Assembly: GCA_035714085.1 (NCBI GenBank)
Contig: DASTMP010000284.1
Span: 14,422-78,421, forward strand
Source of the DNA: JAJVID01 sp035714085
GTDB taxonomy: Bacteria; Acidobacteriota; Blastocatellia; RBC074
Direction of reading: 5' to 3'
DNA length: 64,000 nucleotides
The notes under the pieces: generated by a model
Told to the model about the DNA's origin: nothing
The model's database searches: none
What the model saw: the letters and a program-made list of their open reading frames with translations, nothing else
Position numbers and translations under genes: made by a program
Shown: positions 7,277 to 16,822 of the stretch, in pieces
How the letters are laid out: the number at the start of each line of letters is the position of its first letter
How positions within the stretch are numbered: position 1 is the first letter of the stretch

Positions 7277-8371
7277 TTATTCCGGCCACAGCCCATCTTT
7301 CATTTCACGCAGGTTCAGTTTGCGCGGATCAATCACAACGTGTTTCACCTTCTTGCGCTTCCACGTGTATGTGATGTGAACCAATCCGTCGCGGGTCTGG
7401 ATCACCGCGGGGTAGGAATATTCCGCCTCGGGCGGGCCGGTTTCGAGCGTGAGGGCCGCTTTCCAGGTCTTGCCGTCCTCGCTGATCGCGACGTTGAGCG
7501 GCGCCCGTCTGCCCGATTTGCCAGGCTGCGCGCTGACGTGGTTGTAGACCAATAGATGACGGCCGTCCTTGAGCGTCACGCCATCAATGCCGGAGTTCGG
7601 ATTGGGCAGAGTCGTCGCGCTGAGCTTGCCCCACGTCCTGCCGTTGTCGTCCGACCACGATTCGACGATCTTTCCCTGACGGCTGCGCATCAACGCCTGT
7701 AGCCTTACCCCATTTTGGCCTCCCTTGTGGAAAAAGACGGTCGGCTGAATCACGCCGAACTCTTTGCCGTCATTGATCTCGTCTGTGCGCTGCCACGTCT
7801 TTCCGAGATCGGAAGTTCGCTCGAAATGGACGCGCCAGCCGTTGTCTTCCGTGCTGGACGGGCAAAGCAGGGCGCCATCGCCAAGCTGGACCGGTTTGTT
7901 CTTGATCGGCCCGGCGATGCCGTCGGGAAGCCGCCGCGGCTTGCTCCATGTCTTTCCGCCATCCTCCGAAGTCATCATCATTCCCCACCAGGTGGATGGG
8001 CTGGGACCGACCTTGTAAAAGAGCAGCAGCGGCCCGGACTTCTGCTGATAGAGCGCGGGGTTCCATGTCGGATAACGTTTTTCAGGCGACTCGACGCCGT
8101 TGGCGACTTCAACCGGCGCAGTCCATTTGCCGTGTTCCAAGCGTGACACCCAAATGCCGACATCCGGATTCTTCTCCTTCGTCCCGCCGAACCAGGCCGC
8201 GATAAGCCCGCCTTTCGATTCCGCGATGGTCGAGGCGTGACATTCGGGAAACGGCGCAGTTTCGTAAATGAACTCGCTCTTGATGACGCCGGGCGCGTGG
8301 CTTTGCGCCAGCGTCGTAAAGGCCAAGGCTGTGATCAATGAAGTGGAAGACAGTCTTCTCAATAGGCGCAT
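7277..8371 (-). CDS. Secreted sialidase-superfamily (BNR/Asp-box) protein
   Basis: A 364-residue exported six-bladed beta-propeller. The ATG at 8371 is preferred because GGAGAG sits 9 nt upstream; an ATG at 8389 lacks a site. After a signal peptide (SLITALAFTTLAQS), Asp-box motifs S-x-D-x-G-x-T-W recur: SEDGGKTWS, TSDLGKTWQ, SDDNGRTWG, SEDGKTWK. ECHASTIAE near the N-terminus and RYPTWNPAL are typical of the family often annotated as exo-alpha-sialidase or BNR repeat-containing. Many such proteins in polysaccharide degraders act on rhamnose- or uronate-containing glycans rather than sialic acid, so the substrate is left open. It probably acts in the periplasm or outside the cell. Confidence 0.8.
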   Translation of the reverse strand: MRLLRRLSSTSLITALAFTTLAQSHAPGVIKSEFIYETAPFPECHASTIAESKGGLIAAWFGGTKEKNPDVGIWVSRLEHGKWTAPVEVANGVESPEKRYPTWNPALYQQKSGPLLLFYKVGPSPSTWWGMMMTSEDGGKTWSKPRRLPDGIAGPIKNKPVQLGDGALLCPSSTEDNGWRVHFERTSDLGKTWQRTDEINDGKEFGVIQPTVFFHKGGQNGVRLQALMRSRQGKIVESWSDDNGRTWGKLSATTLPNPNSGIDGVTLKDGRHLLVYNHVSAQPGKSGRRAPLNVAISEDGKTWKAALTLETGPPEAEYSYPAVIQTRDGLVHITYTWKRKKVKHVVIDPRKLNLREMKDGLWPE

Positions 8372-8447
8372 TGGGTTGTTGCTCTCCATTTTTCTTGTTC
8401 AGGATTTCCCGTATTTTCCCTCTGCTCCGTAACCTTTTTCGCCCTCG

Positions 8448-9866
<1,419 letters not shown>

Positions 9867-9871
9867 TGAAG

Positions 9872-9982
9872 AACAGGAAAATGTGGGAGAGGAAAATAAG
9901 AAGAAAAATTAGTGATAGAAAGAATGGAAAAGCAGAATCGGGGCTTGGGGCTTCTTATTTTCCTCTCCCACATTTTCCTGTT
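9872..9982. repeat. 32-bp perfect inverted repeat between boxC and boxB
   Basis: Arms 9872-9903 and 9951-9982 are exact reverse complements (left arm AACAGGAAAATGTGGGAGAG...) around a 47-nt A-rich spacer. It occupies almost the whole boxC-boxB gap and would form a very stable hairpin in the transcript, so it could alter boxB expression relative to boxC or shield mRNA ends. Confidence 0.85.
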
Positions 9983-9983
9983 T

Positions 9984-11615
9984 TTATGTTCGTTTGAAAT
10001 CAAATTTCGGCTTTGTGGGCTTGCCGTAATTCGTCAGCGCGCCGTGTTCGCCGACCGCGTTGGGGCGTTGGAAGATCCAGTTTTGCCACGCCGTCAATCG
10101 CCCGAAGATTTTGGTTTCCATCGTCTCCGGCCCCGCGAAACGCAACGAAGCCTCCATACCAGTCAGCGCGTCCGGCGAGAGCGAGGCGCGCTCTTCGATC
10201 GCGACGCGAATCTCGTCGTCCCAATCCAGGTCATCCGGCGCGAAAGTTATCAAACCGGCCTCGTCAGCCGCTTCCGCGTCGAACGCGGCGGCGTGACGCG
10301 ACACTTCACCAACCCTTTCCGGCCGGGCGAGGAAGCGGGACTCAAGGCGAGTCAGGCCGTTACTCATCGGCAGCGCGCCGCCGTTCATCGCGCCGGTCGC
10401 TATGACGACCCGTCGCCGCGGATCGTTGAGCATGTAGCTGCGATCAGCCGCAAGCGCGAGTTCGAGCAGATTGCCCGCGAAGCAACTGCCCGGCCCGATC
10501 ATCGCAAAGAAGCTCTTCGCCGTCAGGTCAAGTCGCCGCAACACGCGCGCCATATGCAGCCGTATTTCGCGCGCCAGCCAATAATCGTGGTTGCCGGCGA
10601 GCGCGCGGTCAACGGACAACACGTTCTCGATCTCGCCCTCCGTCCGCAGACAGACCAGCCCGATCTCCGGCTCGTTGAATCGCAGATGCAGCAGCGCGTC
10701 ATCGAGTTCGCGGTAAGCTTGAAGGGGCCAGTAAGCGTCGCCGAGTTTGCGCATCTCCGCCGGCTCGGTCGGCGAATCGCCCGCAGGCCCGCGGACGATC
10801 AGGTCGGCGTAGCGCTTGTCGCGGTTCAGTCGCAGGCTGACATAACCGTACTCGCGCGCGTCGGCCGTCGCTTCGACGCGCAGCGCATTCAGTTTGACGC
10901 CGGGGCCTTCTTTCCACTCCGCGCGGGCGGGTATCAGCTCGTTGACGCGGGCGGATATCGCGTTCTCGAATCCGGCGCCTGGAAAGCAATCGTCAATCAC
11001 TCCCCACTCTTTCGCCCGCTTGCCGCGCAGCCCCTCGGCCAGCGTCGAAAAGACGTCCGCTCGGTCGCGGCGAACCTTGCGCTTGTCCACCAAACGCGTC
11101 AGCCCGCCCGTGCCAGGCAGCACGCCGAGCAGCGGCGTTTCGGGCAGCGACACCGCCGCATTGCCGTCGTCCACCAGGTAGACCTCATCGCACGCCAGCG
11201 CCAACTCATAGCCGCCGCCCGAGGCCGAGCCGTTGAGCGCGGCGATGTAACGAAGCCCCGAATGTCGCGAAGAGTCCTCGATCGCGCACCGAGTCTCGTT
11301 CGTGAACTTGCAGAAATTGACCTTGCGCGCATGCGAAGATGCGCCGAGCATGTAAATGTTCGCGCCAGCGCAGAAAATGCGCGGTTTGAGGCTGGTGATG
11401 ACGACGACCTTGACTTCGGGATGCTCGAAGCGCAGTCGCTCGACGGCGTCCGCAAGCTCGATGTCAACGCCCAGGTCGTAGGAGTTGAGCTTCAGCTTGT
11501 AGCCCCCCTCCAGCGTCTCGTCTTCATCGACGTCCATCGCCAACGTCGCCGACGCGCCGTCAATCTTCAATTTCCAGTGCCGGTACTCGGCGGGCGAGGT
11601 TTCAAATTCGATCAT
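9984..11615 (-). CDS. boxC: 2,3-epoxybenzoyl-CoA dihydrolase BoxC
   Basis: A 543-residue crotonase-superfamily enzyme that opens the ring of 2,3-epoxybenzoyl-CoA, releasing formate and 3,4-dehydroadipyl-CoA semialdehyde. The length and the double crotonase layout are BoxC-specific; ordinary enoyl-CoA hydratases are about half as long. Visible blocks are FCAGANIYMLG (first oxyanion region), NGSASGGGYELALACD (second), LPLLGVLPGTGGLTRL-type segment near residue 165, and GPGSCFAGNLLELALAADRSYML in the second half. GGAGAG lies 8 nt before the ATG. It is divergent from the benzoate-CoA ligase across 113 bp and upstream of boxB on the same strand. Confidence 0.93.
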   Translation of the reverse strand: MIEFETSPAEYRHWKLKIDGASATLAMDVDEDETLEGGYKLKLNSYDLGVDIELADAVERLRFEHPEVKVVVITSLKPRIFCAGANIYMLGASSHARKVNFCKFTNETRCAIEDSSRHSGLRYIAALNGSASGGGYELALACDEVYLVDDGNAAVSLPETPLLGVLPGTGGLTRLVDKRKVRRDRADVFSTLAEGLRGKRAKEWGVIDDCFPGAGFENAISARVNELIPARAEWKEGPGVKLNALRVEATADAREYGYVSLRLNRDKRYADLIVRGPAGDSPTEPAEMRKLGDAYWPLQAYRELDDALLHLRFNEPEIGLVCLRTEGEIENVLSVDRALAGNHDYWLAREIRLHMARVLRRLDLTAKSFFAMIGPGSCFAGNLLELALAADRSYMLNDPRRRVVIATGAMNGGALPMSNGLTRLESRFLARPERVGEVSRHAAAFDAEAADEAGLITFAPDDLDWDDEIRVAIEERASLSPDALTGMEASLRFAGPETMETKIFGRLTAWQNWIFQRPNAVGEHGALTNYGKPTKPKFDFKRT

Positions 11616-11728
11616 TCGCGCACTCTCCGATTTGAACTGATAATTCGCGACCTGTTGCCGCTTGTGGCACTATACTGCCGTTTGAGCCATTCACGTAGTC
11701 TTTCGCGACACCATGGAAGAATGGAAAG
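11616..11728. promoter_or_regulatory. Divergent promoter region between boxC and benzoate-CoA ligase
   Basis: This 113-bp spacer must hold promoters for both box transcription units. A single ACTATACTGC block offers a -10-like hexamer on each strand (TATACT and TATAGT), so the two promoters may overlap and be co-controlled. I see no clear dyad operator and no -35 element I would defend. Confidence 0.4.
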
Positions 11729-13273
11729 ATGATACCTGAAAAGTACAACGCAGGAACCTTGATCGACGCCAATCTCGAAGCCGGTCGCGGCGAAAAGACG
11801 GCGATCTATTTCGGCGACGAGCGGATCACGTATAAGGACCTCTTCAATCGCGTCTGCGCAATTGGGCGCGCGCTGCGGGCGCTCGGCGTCGCGCGTGAAA
11901 ATCGAGTCCTGCTCATACTCGGCGATACTCCGGCGTTTCCGTCGGCATTCTTCGGCGCGATGCGCATCGGCGCGGTTCCGGTCCCGATCAACCCATTGTA
12001 CAAAGCGTCCGATTACCGCTTCTTTCTCGATGACAGTTACGCTCGCGTTGTCATCACCGAAACCGCCCATCTAGATAAACTGTCGCAGGCGCTTGACGGT
12101 TACGACGAAGAGGTCATAGTCATCGTGGCCGACGGCGCCACGCAGGCCGCGCATTCCATGGCCGAATTGATCGCGGCGCATGGCGGGGAGACGCCCGCAG
12201 CCGGCGTCCATCGTGACGACATGGCTTTCTGGCTATACAGCTCCGGCTCGACGGGCAGGCCGAAGGGCGTCGTCCATCTGCATCAGGACACCCAGATCAT
12301 CTGTGACACATACGCCAGGCGCGTCCTGCGACTGACCGAAGACGACATCGTCTTCGGTCGCGTGCTGTTTCACGCATACGGGCTCGGCGCAGCGCTCGCA
12401 TTCCCCTTCAGTTGCGGCGCCTCGACCGCGCTCGCGCCCGGACGGCCCACGCCGCGCGCCATTCTCGATGTCGTCGAGAGGCGCCGCCCGACCGCGATGT
12501 TTCTGGTGCCTACGCTCTATAACGCGATCCTCAACGATGAAGGCTCGGCGGCGCGCGATCTCTCTTCGCTCCGCCTCTGCGTCTCCGCCGCCGAACCGCT
12601 CGCGCCAGAAACGTGGCGGCGATGGAAAGACACCTTCGGCCAGACCATCCTCGACGGAATCGGCTCGACCGAAATGCTGCACATCTTCTGTTCGAACACG
12701 CCGGAAGAGCATAGGCCCGGTTCCAGCGGCAAACCCGTGCCCGGATATGAGCTGCGCATTCTCGACGATGATGGAAGGCCAGTGGCCGTGGGCGACGCCG
12801 GGAATCTGTTCGTGAAAGGCGCGAGCGCCGCGCCTTTTTACTGGCGTCAGCGCGAAAAGAGCCGTCGCACGATGCAGGGCGATTGGACGGCGACGGGCGA
12901 CCGATATCGGATGGATGAAGATGGCTTCTACTGGTACGAAGGGCGCGCCGACGACATGCTCAAAGTCGGCGGCGAGTGGGTCTCCCCGATCGAGATCGAG
13001 AACGCGTTGATGTCGCATCCGGCTGTGCGCGAAGCCGCCGTCGTCGGAGTTCCCGTCGACGGCGTAATGCGCGTCCGCGCCGTGATCATTACCGACTCAA
13101 GGCAAACTTCCGAGGCGTCGCTCAAAGCGGAGCTTCAGGAATGGTGCAAGACGCGGCTCCAACGATTTCAATATCCGCACATCATTGATTTCGTCGATGA
13201 ACTGCCCAAGACGGCCTCCGGCAAGATACAGAGGTTCAGATTGCGTGAAGCCGATTGCGTCAGCGACGATTGA
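11729..13273 (+). CDS. bclA: Benzoate-CoA ligase family protein
   Basis: A 514-residue ANL-superfamily adenylate-forming enzyme that activates benzoate (or a close aryl acid) to its CoA thioester with ATP, supplying the BoxB substrate. Benzoate-CoA ligase features are NAGTLIDANLEAGRGEKTAIYFGD at the start, the P-loop-like YSSGSTGRPKGVVHLH, DGIGSTEMLHIF (A5), TGDRYRMDEDGFYWYEGRADDMLKVGGEWVSP (A7-A8) and PKTASGKIQRFRLR with the A10 lysine. Length and motif set are complete. A GGAAAG site precedes the ATG. Divergent placement next to boxC and boxB supports the aromatic substrate over generic acyl-CoA synthetases. Confidence 0.9.
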   Translation: MIPEKYNAGTLIDANLEAGRGEKTAIYFGDERITYKDLFNRVCAIGRALRALGVARENRVLLILGDTPAFPSAFFGAMRIGAVPVPINPLYKASDYRFFLDDSYARVVITETAHLDKLSQALDGYDEEVIVIVADGATQAAHSMAELIAAHGGETPAAGVHRDDMAFWLYSSGSTGRPKGVVHLHQDTQIICDTYARRVLRLTEDDIVFGRVLFHAYGLGAALAFPFSCGASTALAPGRPTPRAILDVVERRRPTAMFLVPTLYNAILNDEGSAARDLSSLRLCVSAAEPLAPETWRRWKDTFGQTILDGIGSTEMLHIFCSNTPEEHRPGSSGKPVPGYELRILDDDGRPVAVGDAGNLFVKGASAAPFYWRQREKSRRTMQGDWTATGDRYRMDEDGFYWYEGRADDMLKVGGEWVSPIEIENALMSHPAVREAAVVGVPVDGVMRVRAVIITDSRQTSEASLKAELQEWCKTRLQRFQYPHIIDFVDELPKTASGKIQRFRLREADCVSDD

Positions 13274-13389
13274 GCCTGTTATTGCGCCTTCCGGCGCCGG
13301 CGACGCAATTTGCGATAGCGCGCTTCGGCGCAGATGATTCAATCGTCGATGACGCAACGGGAACGGGCCGGCGATGAGCCGGCCGCGCG

Positions 13390-13770
13390 TTAATCGTCCC
13401 AATCCCCCCACCATGGCCGGAACCTATACGGACGCCGATCCCGAAATCCAACCCCAAAGGGACAGGAAAACGCCGGAGTCGCAACCGGAACCGTAACGAC
13501 AGGAACCGGGGCCGGACACGAGATCACAGGAGCCGGAGCCGGACACGAGATCACAGGGGCCGGAGCCGGACACGAAATCACAGGAGCCGGACAAGCTACC
13601 GGGCACGGAGCCGGACAAGCTACCGGACACGGAGCCGGGCAGCATCCGCCAAATCCGGCGCCCCAAAATCTGTGTCGATGTCTCGCTTCCACGCTCGAAT
13701 CAAATCCAGCGAGCCCAATGATAATCGGCGCCAGCGCGATTAAGACGAAATACCTTCTTCTACTCGTCAT
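13390..13770 (-). CDS. Secreted protein with Cys-Pro-Ala tandem repeats
   Basis: A 126-residue exported protein of no family I can name. The ATG at 13770 is chosen because GGAGG lies 7 nt before it; the frame extends to 13902 without a ribosome site. A signal peptide (RRRYFVLIALAPIIIGLAGFDSSVEA) precedes RHRHRFWGAGFGG and about nine CPAP/CPVA units with one Cys every 4-9 residues, then a Trp/Arg-rich tail (RPYRFRPWWGDWDD). Regularly spaced cysteines suggest disulfide cross-linking or metal binding at the cell surface. The repeat DNA is near-identical copy to copy, so repeat number may vary between strains. Confidence 0.7.
   Translation of the reverse strand: MTSRRRYFVLIALAPIIIGLAGFDSSVEARHRHRFWGAGFGGCCPAPCPVACPAPCPVACPAPVISCPAPAPVISCPAPAPVISCPAPVPVVTVPVATPAFSCPFGVGFRDRRPYRFRPWWGDWDD
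13508..13640. repeat. In-gene tandem repeats (27-nt and 24-nt units)
   Basis: Units like GGAGCCGGAGCCGGACACGA recur about three times at ~27 nt, followed by two copies of a 24-nt unit containing ACAAGCTACCGG. They encode the CPAPAPVIS and CPAPCPVA protein repeats. The period is a multiple of three, so copy-number change preserves frame. Confidence 0.75.
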
Positions 13771-14301
13771 AGTTTTCCTCCATTGATCTGACAGTTTCTC
13801 AGGAGGTGATGGGTATGAATCGCCGAAGTAGAGACTATGATCGCGCATGTGATATTTTGGCTGACCGTTCGTTGCGACGCGAGGCGGATTGTCGATTTGC
13901 AATGGCGTCAGCGGCGATGGGATTTGATCGTCGCTGGCGCGATGCAGTTTGTTTATACCGCCTTTTCCAGGCGTTTCAACTCCGGTTCAGCGCTATGCGG
14001 CAAGGCTACTCGGGATTACACTTTCATCACCGCCAATTCCCTATACTTCGGCATGCCGCCGCCACCAGCCCTCTACCGCTTGTGGAAGCGGCTAAATTGC
14101 TTCGGCCTTATCAAGGCGCCTAAATACCATCCGACTGCCAGCAAGCCCGGCGCCAACCGCCTAGACGCGCCTATCAATATCCCGAATAGCCAGTTTTGCC
14201 GCACATTCGACGCCCACGTCGTACAGGAGGCTGTATCGCTTCGTGTACAACGCCGCTCTCATAGCATCTGTGTTTTGTCTGATTTCACTCAAGTACAGGA
14301 G
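13771..14301. other. 530-bp spacer with no gene I can support
   Basis: A perfect AGGAGG at 13801-13806 lies 8 nt before ATG 13815, but the frame it opens has an arginine-rich, shadow-like composition, and the start is only 44 bp from a divergent start. Another plus frame (13837-14310, 157 codons) has no recognisable domain. Either could be real, but I would not annotate them. Confidence 0.4.
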
Positions 14302-16458
14302 CTATGCTGAGAACCGCTCGCAATAGCCGACGAACTCGCGCGCCAGTTCCAGCGCGGCCTGCGCCGACGCTTCATCGGCCTCGCCTGTCTTCAAATTCTC
14401 GAAAGTATTCCAGAGGTCATTCCAGGAACCGCCCGTCTGGCCGGACAAAACAAAGATGTTTTCGAACTCCCACAACGCTTCGAGCGAAGTGAACGGATCG
14501 ACCAGCCGCTGGTATAGAGGGACGCGCGCGGCGGCGGCGGCGGCCTCGTAGGCTTCGATCAGCGTCTGTTCGTAATTGCCGTGATGGACGTATGCGGCGG
14601 CCTGTTGAAGCCGTTCGTGCGCCGTCGCGAAGACCGGAACCACTTCGGCGATAGTCGTCCCCGCGCATTCGCCGCGCACGCCCGAACGCACCGTGAAGCG
14701 TTCATTCTCGTGGCCGTAATCGTCGTAGAACTGCGGATCGTCTTCAAAAGCCGGAATGGCTCGCAGCGGCTCCAGCGCTTCTTTTACCCGCTGATCGCCG
14801 ATGCGCGCGATGAATGAGTTGAAATCCTCGCCGGGCGCCGACTGCTCGTGATGCAACCTGAAAAGCGTCTCGACGACTTTAATGGAGCTGCGCGCCGGGA
14901 ACTTGCCCATCACTTTGGCCGCCTGTGAGCCTCTGTGATTGGCATGGTTGGCCTGGCCGCCGAGGAAGAGCAGATGCGCGGGGACGTTGCGCCCGTCCTG
15001 CGTCATCGCCGCCGCGTGAAACCCGATGTTGGCCAGGGCGTGTTGGGCGCAGCCGTTCGGGCAGCCTGAGATTTTGATTCGCAGGTCGCGGTTGCTTTCA
15101 CGATACCCGGCCAAAGGGCCGTCGAAGAAAGCTTCGGAGATCGCGCTGCCCAATCCTTTGGCCGAAGCGATGCCCAGGCGGCAGGTGTCGGCCCCGGGGC
15201 AAGCCGTCACGTCGGCGACCGTCTCCGCGCCGGCGTCGCCGTGCGAGATCCGCAGTAACGCCTTGTAAAGTTCGGGCAGGTCTTCGACGCGCACCCACGG
15301 GAGGAAGAGGTTCTGTTCAATCGAGACCCGCAGTTCGCCGGCGGAGAAGCGTCGCGCCACACCGGCGAGCGCCCGCGCGTTGTCGGCGGTGACGTCGCCC
15401 AGTTTGGTGCGAACGTGAACGCCGCGCAGTCCCGGAATGCGGTGCTCGATGACCGAATCGCGCGCCCATTGCCGAAAACCCGGATCGTTCGTCCATGAGT
15501 CCAGCTGGGGGTTGAGCGTGGTCAACCCGGGGGCGACGGCGGTGAATTCGGGCTCGGTCGGTTCTTCGAGGAAATCGGCGATGGACGGCAGTGGGCCGAT
15601 GATTTCGCGCTCGGCGTCCACGGCGGCGCGGAACTTCTCCCAGCCCATCGTCTGCACCAGGAACTTCATCCGCGCCTTCATCCGCTGCTTCCGCTCGCCG
15701 TAGCGGTCGAAGACGCGGATCACAGCGGTCGAGAAATTGAAAAGCTCCTCGATCGGTAGGAAATCGGCGTAAATATGCGCGATGTGAGGGCCGCTGCCCA
15801 TTCCGCCGCCGACATAAACGCGAAAGCCGCGGCGCGTTTCGCCATCCTCCTCGCGCTCCACGGCGTGGAATCCCAGATCGTGAAAGGCGAGCGCGGAATG
15901 ATCCTCGGCGCAGCCTTCAAAGGCGATCTTGAATTTGCGCCCCATGTTCTGGTTGAACTTGTTGCGCACCAGATAGCGGAAGAGCGCCTGCGCGTAGGGG
16001 TAGACGTTGAAGATTTCGGTGTGCGAGACGCCGGCGCGGTAACAGGCGGTTATGTTGCGCACGGTGTTTCCGCAGGCCTCGCGCGTGGTGACGCCGACTT
16101 CGGCAAGGGCTCGAAGCAGGGCCGGCGCTTCTTCCAATCGCAGGTAATAAAGCTGCGCGTCCTCGCGGGTCGTGAAGTGGATAAAGCTGCTGGCGTAGCG
16201 GTCGGCGGCGTCGGCCAGTCGCGTCAACTGGTCGGCGGTCAGGTAACCGCCGGGAATCTTGATCCGCTGCATCTGTACGCCCTCCTGCCGCTGGGCGTAG
16301 GTGCCGAACTGTAGGCGGAGCTTCTGCATCTTGGTCTCGCCCAGCTCCCCGGCGCGATACTTTTTGATTTGCTGTTCGTAATAGGCCAGCTCGTCCTCGA
16401 CGTAGTCCGGGATGATCCGGGCTGGCGATTCTTCCATCTTGGTTGAAGTGGCGTCCAT
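14302..16458 (-). CDS. Siroheme [4Fe-4S] sulfite (or nitrite) reductase with C-terminal extension
   Basis: A 718-residue assimilatory reductase, cytoplasmic, six-electron reduction of sulfite to sulfide (or nitrite to ammonia). It has the twin-module fold with GTYAQRQEGVQMQRIKIPGG at the start and the cluster/siroheme ligands T-A-C420-P-G-A-D-T-C426 and S-G-C466-P-N-G-C470. All four cysteines are present. Residues ~575-718 form an alpha-helical extension beyond the normal end (HHGNYEQTLIEAYEAAAAAARVPLYQ...), resembling a HEPN-like helical domain. AGGAG precedes the ATG. The upstream leader has a poly-Cys peptide and terminator, which favours sulfite and cysteine synthesis over nitrite. No electron donor gene is adjacent. 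Confidence 0.88.
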   Translation of the reverse strand: MDATSTKMEESPARIIPDYVEDELAYYEQQIKKYRAGELGETKMQKLRLQFGTYAQRQEGVQMQRIKIPGGYLTADQLTRLADAADRYASSFIHFTTREDAQLYYLRLEEAPALLRALAEVGVTTREACGNTVRNITACYRAGVSHTEIFNVYPYAQALFRYLVRNKFNQNMGRKFKIAFEGCAEDHSALAFHDLGFHAVEREEDGETRRGFRVYVGGGMGSGPHIAHIYADFLPIEELFNFSTAVIRVFDRYGERKQRMKARMKFLVQTMGWEKFRAAVDAEREIIGPLPSIADFLEEPTEPEFTAVAPGLTTLNPQLDSWTNDPGFRQWARDSVIEHRIPGLRGVHVRTKLGDVTADNARALAGVARRFSAGELRVSIEQNLFLPWVRVEDLPELYKALLRISHGDAGAETVADVTACPGADTCRLGIASAKGLGSAISEAFFDGPLAGYRESNRDLRIKISGCPNGCAQHALANIGFHAAAMTQDGRNVPAHLLFLGGQANHANHRGSQAAKVMGKFPARSSIKVVETLFRLHHEQSAPGEDFNSFIARIGDQRVKEALEPLRAIPAFEDDPQFYDDYGHENERFTVRSGVRGECAGTTIAEVVPVFATAHERLQQAAAYVHHGNYEQTLIEAYEAAAAAARVPLYQRLVDPFTSLEALWEFENIFVLSGQTGGSWNDLWNTFENLKTGEADEASAQAALELAREFVGYCERFSA

Positions 16459-16523
16459 GCTCTCTCCTGTATGTGCTTTCTCCTGTCTGGGCTCTCTACT
16501 GCCTGACGCTCGGCGCCGAGCGC

Positions 16524-16560
16524 AAATAAAAACGCCCCGGCTCCTGTCGGAACCGGGGCG
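16524..16560 (-). terminator. Leader intrinsic terminator of the sulfite reductase gene
   Basis: Read on the minus strand, CGCCCCGGTTCC-GACA-GGAGCCGGGGCG folds into a 12-bp stem (one G-U) with a tetraloop, directly followed by TTTTTATTT. It lies 66 nt before the reductase start, so it must be bypassed for expression. This is the terminator half of an attenuator. Confidence 0.88.
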
Positions 16561-16628
16561 CTGCGAGCCTTTTATTAATGCTGTGATCTCAGGTTTGAAT
16601 GATTACACGCATTGGCGGCCGGTTCCGA
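16547..16628 (-). promoter_or_regulatory. Antiterminator pairing of the cysteine attenuator
   Basis: TCGGAACCGG at 16619-16628, inside the leader ORF 14 nt after its last Cys codon, is the exact reverse complement of CCGGTTCCGA at 16547-16556, which includes 8 nt of the terminator 5' arm. The two structures exclude each other. A ribosome stalled on the Cys run would leave TCGGAACCGG free and allow readthrough; one that reads on would cover it and let the terminator form. Confidence 0.78.
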
Positions 16629-16699
16629 TGGAAACGGGACGGACAACAACAACACGCGCAGGTAGCGCTGCGCTTAGCGCAAATCATCTCAGCCGCCAT
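16589..16699 (-). CDS. Cysteine-rich leader peptide (36 aa) of an attenuator
   Basis: ATG 16699 to TGA 16589 encodes MAAEMICAKRSATCACCCCP followed by SRFHRNRPPMRVIIQT. Six of 36 residues are Cys, four consecutive TGT codons at positions 16-19 plus C14 and C7, which is far above chance. The ORF sits between a plausible promoter (16757-16785) and an intrinsic terminator ahead of a sulfite reductase gene. The role inferred is sensing charged tRNA-Cys: slow translation of the Cys run promotes antitermination. Poly-Cys leader ORFs controlling cysteine genes are known from mycobacteria. A strong ribosome site is not evident. The peptide itself probably has no function. Confidence 0.78.
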   Translation of the reverse strand: MAAEMICAKRSATCACCCCPSRFHRNRPPMRVIIQT

Positions 16700-16756
16700 T
16701 GTAGAATAAATGTTCAAGATCCTCTTCCGTCCAATATTTATAAGTGAGACGCGCCA

Positions 16757-16785
16757 ACGGTACAGCCGCTTAATCGGATTGTCAA
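16757..16785 (-). promoter_or_regulatory. Putative sigma-70-type promoter for leader peptide and sulfite reductase
   Basis: Minus strand: TTGACA (16785-16780), 17-nt spacer, TACCGT (16762-16757). The -35 is consensus and the -10 weak. The leader ATG lies 58 nt downstream. The -35 is one arm of the 16780-16799 inverted repeat. Confidence 0.5.
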
Positions 16786-16799
16786 CGCAAACGTTGACA
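16780..16799. promoter_or_regulatory. 8-bp-arm inverted repeat carrying two divergent -35 elements
   Basis: TGTCAACGcaaaCGTTGACA is a perfect dyad. Each arm supplies a TTGACA on opposite strands, one for the sulfite reductase leader and one for the TonB receptor. A regulator binding here could control both directions. Confidence 0.55.
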
Positions 16800-16822
16800 C
16801 CTTTATCTGTACCGCCTAGACT
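16794..16822 (+). promoter_or_regulatory. Sigma-70-type promoter of the first TonB-dependent receptor
   Basis: TTGACA (16794-16799), 17-nt spacer, TAGACT (16817-16822). The block TTGACACC.TTATC.GTA.CGCCTAGACT is nearly identical to the one before the second receptor (20604-20632), with only three differences in 29 nt, indicating co-regulation. Confidence 0.7.

Noticed and set aside
9912..11732. 606-codon plus ORF opposite boxC
   Set aside because: It is the complement of the clear BoxC gene; the long open frame reflects high GC and codon bias.
13815..14123. Plus ORF behind a perfect AGGAGG at 13801
   Set aside because: The translation is Arg-rich and shadow-like, no domain is visible, and the start is only 44 bp from a divergent start.
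16500..16720. SAM or other known riboswitch in the sulfite reductase leader
   Set aside because: No conserved SAM riboswitch core is visible. The leader ORF with Cys codons and the complementary arms explain the terminator better.
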